A program made the translations under genes and the position numbers. A stretch of 64,000 nucleotides of DNA from Vanrija pseudolonga (lineage: Eukaryota; Basidiomycota; Tremellomycetes; Trichosporonales; Trichosporonaceae), in contig NC_085854.1 of assembly GCF_020906515.1 (NCBI RefSeq), positions 372,001 through 436,000 on the forward strand, given 5' to 3'. Positions 12,068 to 22,643 of the stretch are shown here, piece after piece (the stretch's first letter is position 1; each line of letters opens with the position of its first letter). The notes under the pieces were generated by a model. It was not told the origin of the DNA, ran no database searches, and saw only the letters and a program-made list of their open reading frames with translations.

Positions 12068-14849
12068 ATGCCGACTGTCCACCCACTCCCCGTCAACCCC
12101 ACAACTGGACAGCAACCGCTGGCATCCCTCCGCAGCGCATTCGGCGGCAACGGAACACCAGTCGCGTCAAGCAGCTCTGGAAGCGGCGGCGTCAACCGCG
12201 AAACACTCAAGCAGCTTCAAGATGTCGCATGGAGTGATGACGAGGTGGGTGGGAACATTGGCTAGACGGGAAGGGAGAGGCGCGCGGCGGCGACTGCGCC
12301 TCACGTTGCGCCCCTCCCTCCCCCCTTGGCGCCGACGACGCCGAGCGGACGTTCTAACAGTCGCAGGATGACCCAGACTGCATGGTCTGCGCCGAGACCC
12401 TCGACCTCTCTGATCAGAACTTCAAGCCATGCCAGTGTGGCCTGCCGGTGCGTTGAATAAACAACTAGGAACCACACCCGGCTGACTCAGCTCTAGATCT
12501 GCCAGTTCTGTTACCACAAGTTGCTTCGAGACGACCCACGATGCCCTGGCTGTCGCACGACGTACGACAAGTCTGCCGTCGTATACACGCCGGTTGATTT
12601 GGACGAGTGAGTGCGAGTGGGGAGGCGGCGGCGCGCGGCGGCGGCGGCCTCGATAGCCTCGGCGCCAGGCGTCAGGCCGATACCAATCTTATCGCTAAAC
12701 ACACTTGCTGACGCCCACGCGCAGAGTCCGACGGGTCAAAGAGAAGAAGGCCAAACGAGCAAAGGTCACCAAGCAGCTCGAAACCATGGGCCGGCGACAC
12801 TTTCTCGACACGCGCATCGTCATGAAGAACTCGGTCTACGTTGTCGGCATGAAGATTCCAGGATCGGGCTCGCCGGAAGAAGCCGTGTCAATCTTGCGCT
12901 CAAACGAGTACTTTGGACAGTACGGCAAGGTGGCGCGCCTGTTCCTTCGAGATCGCGTCGGGTTGAACACTGTGACGCCAGGACCCGAGCCCGATTCCCC
13001 ATCGACAAACACTGGCATCTACATTGTCTACGTTCGCCGAGAGGACGCGGCCAGGGCGATTTCATCACTCGACGGCATTCCAGCACCGCAGGGACCTCCC
13101 GGACAAGTACTGCACGCGTCGTATGGCGTCACGCGCTATTGTGACGCCTTCCTGCGAGGCGCAAAGTGCGATAACCCACAGTGTCAGAACCTTCACGAGT
13201 GGGGAGGCGAAGGCGACACGTTTAGCCGGAGCGATCTCCAGGTGGCGCTGACCCGTCCCGCCGAGTACGACGCCAGGCAGAAGCAACAGCAGCTGCAGCC
13301 ACCGCCACTCACGCAAAAGTCGGCGTGGCCCAAGCCCTCTTCAACGGATGACGTCGACTCGTCGGCGCTGCCTCGGACTGCAAACTGGGGCATGAAGGTG
13401 CCTGGGCGGTCGTCTGCGGGAAGCCCTGTCGCGCCTGTTGGCTCATCTAGGCCTACCAAGATTGCCAGCACGCTCATTCCTTTGGGTCGCGGGTCGTCTG
13501 CCTTTCCACCACCCGCGCCGTCGCCAGCTCCTTCCGCTCCGTCCAAAAAGGAGAGAAAGGAGAAGGCGCTCGGCATGGTGCGTGGACGGAGTGGAAGCTC
13601 GAGTCAGGGGACATCTGGAAGCGCCGCTTCGCCAAAGAAGAAGTCGTTCTCCTCGGCCCAGCTGCTCACTCAGGCCAAGGCGACGCCGACACCTGCAGTG
13701 GTTCCGCCAGTAGCTGCACCTGCACCTGCAGCCGCGCCGGCACCCACAGCGACAACGACACCCTCTCCCCCACCAGGCCTCTCTGCGCCACCGGGCATCG
13801 CCGCGCCCCCTGGAATCGCACCTCCTGGAATTGCCCCCCCTCCTGGCCTCGCACCCGTTGCTGCTGTAGGCAAGGAGGTCTCGCCTGCACCCGAGCCCGA
13901 ACCCCAGGCAGTGCCCGAAGCCGGCCCATCGACCTACGCCTCGCCCCCGCCTCCCGTCCACGAGCCGCTCGTTCCAGAGTACCCTATCCACTCGCCCTAC
14001 CCCGACTTTGACGACGTGTTCCTGGAGCCCGACGCGCACGAGTGGGGCTTCGAGTTCTCGTTGGGCATGGACGAGGAGGATATCCAGCGCAAGATTGACG
14101 AGTCGCACAACCTCGGTGGCTTCGAGCCCAGTCCATTCGACCCGTTGTACGAGGAGCTGCCCAAGCTTGGCATTCCATTGGTGTCGTTGATGGCGATTCC
14201 GCGATACGATCGACCTGGACCGCACGTGTACACTGGACCATTCTCGCCTTTCGCGCCCTCATCGCCAGAGGAGACGAGCTCGATGCCAACGTCGTCGGAT
14301 GAGCCATCAGGCACCGCGTCGTCGTCGTCGGCCGATGCGGACCCAGCGCCACGAACGGCTTCGCGGTTCGAGTTTGCGCGCCGAGGCAGCATGGCGTCTG
14401 CGCGTGGACAGAGCCCATTCCGGTCACGGGACGAGTGGGGAGTGCGGGTTCCGAGCGCCAACGGGTTTGCTCAGCCAGACGACATGGCGCGGGCCGCAGC
14501 GGCGGCAGCAGCAGCGGCTCACGGCTACCACCCTGCGCTCGCCCAGCTCAACTCGCACGTCGCGGCTGCGCAAGCGGCTGCGGCCTCCGAGTCGTGGTCT
14601 GGCGGCAACGGCGGCGACTACTCCAATTCGCCCTACCGCTCCAATGGCGGCGGCGGCGGAGGCGGCTTTGGACCTGGCGGCTTTAACGGTGGTGGCTACG
14701 ACTCGCCTCAGCGTGAGAATGTGCACTACTCGCCGGTGAGCGCTGGGCCTCATGTGCCGCCTGGGTACGAGTCGTATGCCATGGGTGGACCTCAGTCTCC
14801 GCAGGTGTATGGCGGCATGGGTGGCTATGTGCAGCAGAGACGGTTCTAG
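12068..14849 (+). CDS. NOT4: NOT4/CNOT4 RING-type E3 ubiquitin ligase of the CCR4-NOT complex
   Basis: The exons are 12068-12244, 12367-12447, 12497-12606 and 12725-14849 (830 residues). A C4C4 RING is visible, with cysteines at 64, 67, 81, 83, 88, 91, 102 and 105. It is followed by a basic linker (KEKKAKRAKVTKQLE). Next comes an RRM containing NSVYVVGM, and then a CCCH zinc finger (CDAFLRGAKCDNPQCQNLH). This RING-RRM-zinc finger order is specific to Not4. The rest is low complexity: alanine/proline runs near 330-390, an acidic segment near 440-480 and a glycine-rich end. The expected role is ubiquitylation in ribosome quality control and mRNA turnover, in cytoplasm and nucleus. Confidence 0.95.
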
Positions 14850-14989
14850 AGGCGTGGCGTTGGCGTGATGGCGTGATGGCGTGGTATCGCGCGCAGTATG
14901 CAGATGTTTCGTGTGCAGAGAAGTCAAAGTGCAAGAGTACATAAATACAGTCGTGGCCATGCTGTCTATTCTATGCCAGGGAGGACTAA

Positions 14990-16344
14990 TTACTTGGAAA
15001 CCTTGGTTGGGGCGACCGCGCCGTCGAGGAGCGCACCGAGCCCAGCGACACTGACAGCGAAGAGGAGCAGCCCAGCACCCCACAGAGGGAGGTAGACTGG
15101 TTCGCCGAGGAACTCTAGCATGTACGCCGTAGCAAGCCAGAGTGCCTGCGCGCCGACCCAGGCCGCGAGGCACACAGCAAGAGTGCGCCAGCTGAGGCCG
15201 GGGAAGGACACGAGCGGGACAAGGGGCAGCGGCCAGAGAAAGTACTGGCTGGTGCAGACCTTGTTGAAGACGATGAACAGCGCCGTCTGGAAGAACATGG
15301 CTGCTTCGAGCCCGATCGCGGGGGTGAGCGCGAACCCGGCGCCGAGTACGAGGGATACCTGGGGCAGGAAGGACGCGAGGGGGTGTCGCAGGACCGCGAG
15401 GAGTGCGGACGGCGTGGTGTCCGGCAGCGTGAGGTTGAGGTAGATGGGCAGGAAGTAGGGCGAGAAGTTGTGCCGGTGGTCGAGGCGCGAGAGGTGGTAC
15501 AGGAAGGTGTGGTGGAGGAACTCGTGGCCCCAGCTGCGCGAGCGTCAGCGAGGGGGGGCGGGGGGTGGAGCGGGAGAGAGCCATGATGAAGGGGAAAGTA
15601 GGAGGTCACTCACATCGCATACAATGCCCCGTTCAGCAGCAGTGCCGTACCGGCCGCGACGAAGCCGAAGCGCCAGACACGCGCCCCGAACCAGCCGTAC
15701 TTCTGCGCCAGGGCAGCCCAGATGGCGCTGACATAGATGGCGGGGTAGATCTTGTAGCTGGCCGAGATGGCAAGCAGCGCGGCCGCGGCGTCGAGTGCGC
15801 GAGTCGCCGCGGCCTTGCCTCCGTCGCCCGTCGACGCGGGCACCGACCCCACCCCGCCCTTACGCAAAGCGACGACAAGCGCAGCAGTGAACAAGCACGG
15901 CAGCGCCTCGGGGCTTCCCCTTGTGGTGATGTTCAGCACGATGGGGTTGAGCGTCCAGAGCAGGTGCGTCTTCCAGAAGTCTGCGCCGGTGGACAGCAGC
16001 AGCGGCGGGAGCGCGAGCGTCAGCGCGACGAGCACGAGGCGGCCGGCGAGGGTCGCGACGAGCGCCGGCGCAAGCACGAGGACGAGTAGTGGCGTATAGC
16101 GGAACGTCGCGCGGTGGTACGGGCTGCCCACGAAGCTTGGTGCCAAGGGCCCGGAGGCTCGTTGCGAGGAGGAAGGGGACGCGGTGATGGCCAGGCCGTC
16201 GGCGACGACGCGCCAGTCCACGTCGGTGTACCGCAGTCCGCCAAACTTCTCGGGGTGCGCGTCGACGTACGCTGCGTATGCTAGTAGCCCGAGCTGGATC
16301 GCGCCGGAGAGGATGAGGAGCGAGGTCGTGCTTGGCCGGCGCAT
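14990..16344 (-). CDS. GPI14: GPI mannosyltransferase 1 (PIG-M/GPI14)
   Basis: The exons are 15614-16344 and 14990-15533 (424 residues). This is a multi-pass ER membrane enzyme that adds the first alpha-1,4-mannose to the glucosaminyl-phosphatidylinositol precursor of GPI anchors. The lumenal DxD-type motif is seen as YTDVDW after the first membrane segment. PYHRATFRYTPLL and the later FLYHLSRLDHRHNFSPYF block are typical of PIG-M. Many alanine/leucine-rich membrane segments follow. The start at 16344 places a hydrophobic segment (LLILSGAIQLGLLAYA) directly after a short cytosolic tail. An in-frame upstream ATG at 16395 is less likely. Confidence 0.92.
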
Positions 16345-17038
16345 GGTGGTGGTTTGGGGGAGTGACGAAATCGGAAAGGCAAGTTGAGATGTCAAGTGGA
16401 GGTAGGTGGTGACGCGCGACGCGTGGCACCGGCCAGGGCAGGTCGGTCACTGCTCGACTTGTCCAGCACATCCGCAGCTATCCCGCGTCCATAGCAGACG
16501 CGATACGGCGACTGGGGTAACGGGCTGGGGTGTCTACTGACTAGATATACATCCCATGCACCAAGCCCAGCCCAGCCCACTCACAGAAGGCTCCCCCACC
16601 AAGGCCTGTGGCGTCGAAACTCCAGTTCGCGGCGGGCAGCCCCCGCCCCCTCTCGAGCTCTGGCCATTCTCACTGTTGGGGCTCATCAACCACGCGTACC
16701 GTACGCGCAGAACCCTGCTCGTGTTCCGACGCCTCTCTCCCTGGCTGGCACAGCCGCCCCCCCTCCTGCCGTTGGCTCGGCTTGAGACTGCCTCGGCTTA
16801 CCGTTGTCTAACCGGCAAACCATCGGCAGCTAGGAACGCCAAACGCCAAGAATGACGCCATCCATGGCACCCCGCATTGCATCTCTGTCGAGCGATGTGC
16901 TGATTGATTGATGCATGTCGTCCGTGGGGGTGCCCGTCGTCGTGAGCACGAGCGCGAGTGCATATAACTAGGGAGTCACCCGCGGTCAGTCCCCTCGATT
17001 ACATTCGCCACCACCGCAAGAACAACAACGGCACCACA
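16345..17038. other. divergent promoter region, GPI14/hydrolase
   Basis: This holds the upstream sequences of two divergent genes, with a TATA-like site near the hydrolase gene. No other gene is supported. Confidence 0.5.
16961..16968 (+). promoter_or_regulatory. TATA-like box of the hydrolase gene
   Basis: CATATAAC lies about 75 bases upstream of the start codon at 17039. The assignment rests on position and sequence only. Confidence 0.4.
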
Positions 17039-18563
17039 ATGACACTCACCCAAGCCACGCCCGCCGCCCCGGCCAAGCTCACAGCCCCAGCCAAGGCCCA
17101 GCTCGCCGCCCTCGTCGACGGCATCCCGGCCACTGGATACCCCGGCACGACGGTCGGCGTCGTCAACTCTGCCGGCGAGGTGCAGTTCCTCGGTGCTGCT
17201 GGGCCTCGCGACGTCGAGACGGGCGAGTCGGCCCAGGTCGACACTGTAAGTGGCGCCCGCGGGCCGAGCTCACAGGCAACAGGTCTACTGGGTCGCATCC
17301 GTCACCAAGCTCGTCACCTCCATCGCGGCGTTGCAGCTCGTCGAAGCGGGCAAAGTTGGCCTCGACGAGCCGCTCAGCGAGATCGCGCCAGAGCTCGCGG
17401 CGCGCGACCTGCTGGTCAAGACTACCGAGACGGACTTTGAGCTCACGAACGCGTCGTAGGTGGCACAAGGCGGGATGATGCTGACAGCGGCGAAGGACAC
17501 CGATCACCCTCCGCCACCTCCTCACCCACACCGCGGGCTTCGCGTACGGCTTCTTCAACAAGGACCTCGACAACTGGATCAAGCAGACCGGCGCGCCGGC
17601 CGTCACGCCGCTCAAGGCTGTCAGTGGCGCCACAGGCCGGACCCCGTACCGTTGACGCTGACGCTGACGCTACGCCCCAGCCCCTCGTCCACGAACCCGG
17701 CACCAAGTTCGAGTACGGCATCAACATTGACTGGGCGGGCATCGTCGTCGAGCGCCTCTCGGGCAAGAAGCTCGGCGAGTACTTCAGCGGTGCGTGCATA
17801 CAGTAGTGCCGCCGCGCGTTCCACTGACGCACGGCCAGACCACATCTTCGCCCCGCTGGGCATCAAGGACGCGACGTTCGACCTCTCCTCGCGCCCCGAC
17901 CTCGCCGCTCGCCTCGCGACGCTGCACGCCAAAACGCCAGAGGGGTACGTCAAGATCGCCTACCCGGACGAGATTGCCAAGCCGGCGTTCGACAGCGGCG
18001 GCGCAGGGCTGTACATCACAGCGGGGGAGTACCTCAAGCTCCTGGCGGCGCTGCTCAACGGCGGCGAGTCCAAGGCGACGGGCGAGCGGATCCTCAAGCC
18101 CGACACGCTGGCCGAAGCGCTCCGCCCGCAGACGGACAAGCTGCCCGCCAACGGGCTGGGCTGGCTCGCGAAGGACGGTGCGATACGCAGCACTAACCCG
18201 GGGCTGAGTAACGACATCCCCCTCCTCCCCGGCGTCGCCAAGGCGTGGTCCCTCGGCGGCCTCGTCAACGTCGACAAGCTCGACAACGGCAGGTCGGCGG
18301 GCGCGACGGAATGGGTATGTTGGGGCCGCAAGCAAGCCGCTGACCCGCAGTACGGTATCGCCAACCTCTTCTGGGCGCTGGACCCCACTGCGGGCGTCGC
18401 GGCCGTCGCGTTCAGCGAGGTGCTGCCTCTTGGCCGTGAGTACGCTGACGGACTGGGTCAGAGGGCGTCTGCTGACGACGTGGCGCCAGTGCCCGGCTTC
18501 TTCGACACCGTTACCAAGCTGCAGGACATCATCTTCGCGCCTGGGGCATTGTCCGCCGAGTAG
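17039..18563 (+). CDS. beta-lactamase-fold serine hydrolase (class C/EstB/LovD type)
   Basis: The seven exons are 17039-17245, 17283-17455, 17496-17619, 17681-17789, 17839-18314, 18351-18435 and 18490-18563 (415 residues). The catalytic S-x-x-K motif is S75-V-T-K78 (YWVASVTKLVTSIAAL). ITLRHLLTHTAGF follows, as is usual in this family, and the candidate general-base tyrosine is Y180 in YGIN. The spacing S75/K78/Y180 resembles EstB and LovD acyltransferases (S76/K79/Y188 in LovD). No signal peptide is seen, so it is probably cytosolic. The substrate cannot be told: ester hydrolysis or acyl transfer is more likely than beta-lactam breakdown (inference). Confidence 0.85.
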
Positions 18564-18910
18564 AGTGCCGGGTGGGTTGTTTAACGAGAACGAGGTCGGG
18601 GTTTGGGAGGTCGAAACGTATCAGAATAGGATCAACGGAATTATGCAGGCTGTATGTCATGAACCAGCTGACCGCGACAGCAATAAAGTGCCCGTCCGTG
18701 TGAGGCCAGTTGAGTTGGGATGTGGCACATTGAAGGTCCTGAAGTGACTTTGGCTCAAGCTCTCTGACAGGTCCCCGTCAATGTACATAGTGCCGGCATG
18801 AACGAGGCACTCTCATCAGTTCGGCATGACACACGACGGCGTGCTCCTCTGGACCAGCCAGCCGACGCGATACATCCAGACATCATCCGTCCCCGCACGC
18901 GCGCCACGGC
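18564..18910. other. spacer between convergent genes
   Basis: This lies between the 3' ends of the hydrolase gene and the first cysteine-rich gene. No feature was seen. Confidence 0.5.
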
Positions 18911-19341
18911 CTACCCCGAAAACTTGAACCTGCAGAGCTTGTTATCCTCGCCACCGGGACAGAACCCATCCAGCACGGTCGCCTCGTTGCCGTTGGTCGG
19001 CACGCAGATCTCCGGCGGGCCACACCACGCGCGATAGCCGGGACAGTAGACGCTGTCCCAGCCGCCTGGGCACTGGCCGTACTCGACGCCGACCGGGCAC
19101 GCGGACGGATGCATGCACCCCCACTTTGTGCAGCAGCGGATGTCGTCCGGCAGGTCGGGGCACGCGCCGGGGTACGAGTACCCGCCGACGTCGGCGCAGC
19201 GCGACGTGCTGTCGCAGTACCCGTCGACGGCTGGGGTCAGCGGAGGGGGTGGGGGAAGGGCGTACAGCACTGGTCGCCCCAGTTCAGGGCAAGCGCGGTC
19301 GGCGCGAGAAGAGCAGTGAGAAGTGTGAGGAGGGGGAGCAT
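18911..19341 (-). CDS. small secreted 14-cysteine protein, copy 1
   Basis: The exons are 19266-19341 and 18911-19230 (131 residues). A hydrophobic signal peptide (MLPLLTLLTALLAP...) should be cut near ALALN. The mature part has 14 cysteines and the blocks CPDLPDDIRCCTKWGC, GQCPGG and GFCPGGEDNKLC. The GxC...CPxxPxxxxCC pattern resembles the cysteine-rich module found at the N-terminus of several fungal secreted cell-wall or peptidoglycan hydrolases, but no catalytic domain follows. It is paralogous to the neighbouring gene at 19823-20272, with the same length and the same intron position and phase. A TATA-like site lies 40 bases upstream. The function is unknown; a defence or wall-binding role is only a guess. 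Confidence 0.85.
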
Positions 19342-19822
19342 GGTGTTCGTGTTGGCGTGAGGAATGAGTCGTTGTGGCGCTTTTATGTCTGGAGATCCAA
19401 CGAGGCCCACCCCCGTTGACTCAAGCTCCGTTGCCAGGCCCGCGCTCACCCGGTAGCTGCTTCATTTCAGTGGGTCAACAAGGCCCGAGACAAAGTTCAC
19501 GACGTCTATGACGCGGTGAGATTGCATACAGGCACTCACCGTGCTGTGTCACTCTGCATCCTGTGATGTTGGGCCACGGCCTCGCTGCCCACTCGTTATC
19601 TCGGCCGTTGGAACTTGGCCGTCATCCACTACCCCCTTTCTTTGGCTCAAGCTTTGGAAACGACGTCTTACTGCTTCTCCCACGCTACCTGTGCGAGAGT
19701 ATATGCGCATAGCCCTAGCCGCTGTTGCGTGAGGCACACAGGCTGTGTCTCGAGTGCCACAAATCCGCCCAACCCAGGCTTCAAAACGTATACATTCATT
19801 GCACCGGCTGGCTGAGTGGGCA
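19342..19822. other. spacer between the two cysteine-rich paralogs
   Basis: This holds the promoter of copy 1 and the 3' flank of copy 2. No coding sequence was found. Confidence 0.5.
19381..19386 (-). promoter_or_regulatory. TATA-like box of cysteine-rich copy 1
   Basis: ATAAAA on the minus strand lies 40-45 bases upstream of the start codon at 19341. Confidence 0.4.
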
Positions 19823-20272
19823 CTACACAACCTTGTACCTGCAGAGCTTGTTGTCCTCGCCTCCGGGGCAGAAGCCCGAGAGCACAGTCGCCTCGTTCCC
19901 GCCCCACTCGGTGCAGTCGCCGGGGTTGCCGCACCACGACGCATAGCCGGGACACATGACGTTGTTGCTGCCGCCGGGACACTCGCCGTAGCGCACGCCG
20001 ATGGGGCACGCGTCGGGGTGCATGCACCCCTGTTTGGCGCAGCAGCGGACGTTGTCCGGCAGGCCGGGGCAGTCGCCCGCCCACGAGGTGCCGCCGACGT
20101 TGTCGCACGTGCCCGTGTTCTCGCACACGGCCTGGGAGGCTGGAGGGGGACGTTAGAGGGCGCGAGAAGGAGCAGGGGCAGGCGACGACTTACCCCAGCC
20201 GCAGCGGTCGCCCCAGTTGAGGGCGCTGGCGGTGGTGATGAGGGAGAGGGCGAGGGCGTTGAGAGCGAGCAT
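19823..20272 (-). CDS. small secreted 14-cysteine protein, copy 2
   Basis: The exons are 20194-20272 and 19823-20139 (131 residues). The signal peptide is MLALNALALSLITTASA, with predicted cleavage before LNWGD. The mature protein has 14 cysteines in nearly the same spacing as copy 1; shared blocks are LNWGD, DNVRCC, GCMHPDACP, CPGG and NEATVLSGFCPGGEDNKLC. The intron lies in the same place as in copy 1, in the same phase, although its position is shifted by one codon. A start at 20335 in the same frame would add a non-hydrophobic leader and is less likely. The pair arose by tandem duplication. Confidence 0.85.
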
Positions 20273-20336
20273 GATGGTCGTGCTTGTTGATGGGGTGTGT
20301 CGGGTGGGTGTGTCGAGCCCCAGCTTTGCACCCATC

Positions 20337-20342
20337 TTATAT
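20337..20342 (-). promoter_or_regulatory. TATA-like box of cysteine-rich copy 2
   Basis: ATATAA on the minus strand lies about 65-70 bases upstream of the start codon at 20272. Confidence 0.4.
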
Positions 20343-21050
20343 CTGTGTGAGGGGATGGGAGCCCTCCGAGATGCGAGTCGCTCACCAGCAGGCAGTACTG
20401 GCTCAAGCTCGGTCGTGAGGTTTCAACGTGCCACGCTATCCCCCCAGCTCGTCTGCAAGCCTCGGCGATCCGAGCCCGCGACGTGGGACGAGGAGGCACT
20501 TGGATCTATCTCACGTCGTCGAGTTGCAACAGTACGAACAAGGTCCAAGACATGACATGACGTCGGGAAGATAAGCGCAGGTAATGTACGTGCAGCCTCC
20601 CTCGCGCGTGATCTGTGGGCTCGGTAACGAGGTGCTGGTGGGTGTGGCGTGCGTCATTGTCATGCTCGCGAGGGCCCCAGTTATCAGTCGGGAGACCCGT
20701 GTAGCCCACCGATCTTGGCTCGGCTTCGGCGAGCACCGTTCTGTGGGGTGGAGCAGCAAGCAAGCAAGGGGAGGGCGGTCCTCCTCGACAACAACTACGA
20801 TGTGCCACTTGACCCATGTATCGTGCCTCCGTCTTTCGTGTCCGGCGGAATGTAGCCCAGCTGACCCAGTCCACCTCCCTCCCTCCCGAAACGAAGCAGA
20901 TAGGCTTAGGTTTAACCTTCACCACCAGTTTCATCGTCATTCGGTCAGCGTGGCGGTGTCGGGCATGACTGCCCGCCGCCCGCCTGGCGACAAGGAACAC
21001 AGACGTCACATCATCATCATCCATCTTGTGGTCGACTCACTCTGGGGCGG
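20343..21050. other. region without a recognisable gene
   Basis: This separates cysteine-rich copy 2 from the relic of a third copy. I saw no feature I can support. Confidence 0.45.
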
Positions 21051-21205
21051 TGCATTCCGGTGAGTGTCCCCCGGCGGGACAGGCGTCAACAGTTTGATCT
21101 TGCACAGGCAAATGTTGGATCCGCCGGGACAGTATCCCGGTATCCAAGCCGTCTGGGGTACCTTTGCCTCGTGGTTGCAGATTGCGAGAGTGGGGCCGGA
21201 GAACG
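21051..21205 (-). pseudogene. relic of a third cysteine-rich paralog (C-terminal part)
   Basis: The minus strand encodes AICNHEAKVP...IPGYCPGGSNICLCKIK. This matches the C-terminal part of the two neighbouring secreted proteins (C...NEATVL.GFCPGGEDNKLCRYK). The last two cysteines are separated by the same eight residues, and the preceding pair by fifteen instead of fourteen. No upstream cysteine-rich module, signal peptide or first exon is recognisable on this strand up to 21440. It is probably a decayed duplicate. A diverged functional gene with undetected exons is possible. Confidence 0.5.
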
Positions 21206-21443
21206 TCATGCCAAGCGCACTCCGGGCTCGCGACGCCGCGCCACATCGGGGTGGCCGCGGCCGACGACGACCGCCAGTTCGATGTCCTCATGTGAATCAA
21301 TGACCGCATCACGATGCGGGTTAGCAATTGACTGTAAGAGTGATGGCTTGGGCGCCGTCATGAGTCGCGTGTTCCGTGTCAGCTGCGACGACAGCCACAC
21401 TTCGTGACCCAGCCGATACATCTATACGCCACACGCACGCGCT

Positions 21444-22408
21444 CTAGTTCTTCCCCTTGCCCGGGGGTGGCCCAGCCGGCGCAGCATACTGCGTGCTGGG
21501 GGGTGGCTTGCCGCTCGCTGCCCGCGCGGCGCGGAACGCGATCCGGAAGCGGTCGGCAAGCTGGGGGCTGTCGCCGACGTTACACCACGCGCGGGACACG
21601 GCCCACGCGTAGTCGGCGGGCATGAGTTGGTTTACCCGCCACGACCAACTGGCGGGGTCGACGAGCGCACGCCCGCAGACGGGCTGCGACGGGCCGGCTA
21701 GCAGCGAGCGGTCCTGCGCCTCGTCGAGGGGGTAGTCCCACCGCCAGCGGGTGCCGTCCTGCTGGCGCACGTCGAGGGCCACCGCGACCAGCTCGGGGTC
21801 GTCCGCGACCGCGCCGAGGAGCACGCCGCCGGTCGACTCCTCGCCGCCGTTCGAGATCATCAGGCGCGCCGCCCAGCTCTTGAGCGACGAGAGCGCGGCC
21901 GTCGCGCGGTAGTTGATGAGGAACTGTGCGAGCGGCACGCTCGCGAGTATCACGTCGTCCACGTTCGGATAACAGAGCGACGTGTCGAGCTTCTGCGCCT
22001 GCGCGAGCTCGCTCGTGTCCACTGTGCCGTCGGAGATGAGGGTCAGGAACAGGCGGATGATGTGCGCGTTTTCTGTCGCCGCGTCCGTGAACGTTATCGT
22101 CCGGCCGCCGTACTCGTTCGACTGCTTATCGGAGCTTGCGAGCTCGCGAAAGTTGGAGCTGGGGTGGTGAGCACTGGGCGTAGTGTAGTGGTCTTACCTT
22201 GCAGCGTACACTGTGCGGTGTGTCAGCGCTGAACGGGCATGCGGGAACGCAACGTACGCTTCTCGGACGGAACGTTGAACTTGATCCGGTCGGAGGACAC
22301 GAGCACCAGGTCGCCCTTCTCGAAGCGCGGGTTGCCGACCGCCTGCTCGTACCCTGGTGGCGCGTCGGACGGGCCGCCCTTGCCTTTGCCTTTAAGTCTG
22401 TCGAACAT
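21444..22408 (-). CDS. BTB/POZ-like domain protein with a 13-base microexon
   Basis: The exons are 22258-22408, 22198-22210 and 21444-22158 (292 residues). The joined sequence reads ...DLVLVSSDRIKFNV, then LYAASSNFRELA, then GGRTITFTDAATENAHIIR. This is the order of the BTB fold: a strand, the S.YF-like helix region, then the L.lfL helix (RLFLTLISDGTVD). The 13-base middle exon supplies LYAA/S and is needed to keep the frame. A C-terminal region with a tryptophan-rich block (WSWRVNQLMPADYAWA) and a GPPPGKGKN end is not assigned. Similar short BTB proteins are expanded in Tremellomycetes. The partner is unknown; Cullin-3 adaptor function is not shown. Confidence 0.75.
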
Positions 22409-22643
22409 TGTGTGTGTGGTGGAGGATGGAGAGTGGAGAAGAGGAGATGGAAGTCGCCATCGTCGTCGCACCGCGTTAAGACGAGGCCGTGTCCATGTGG
22501 AGGCGATGCCCGTGGCTGGTGCGGGGCTCCAAGCGGTGTCTGGGCACGCTGGCCTTGGCGCGTCAGTGTGGCTGTACAACAACCATGGCGACCATCGACG
22601 TCATGCATTGTCTGTACATTGCATGCTGCTGCTGCTACTCGCG

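Noticed and set aside
20506-21024. 172-codon frame on the minus strand beginning MDDDDVTSVF
   Set aside because: No domain, poor composition, and it overlaps the flank of the cysteine-rich relic.
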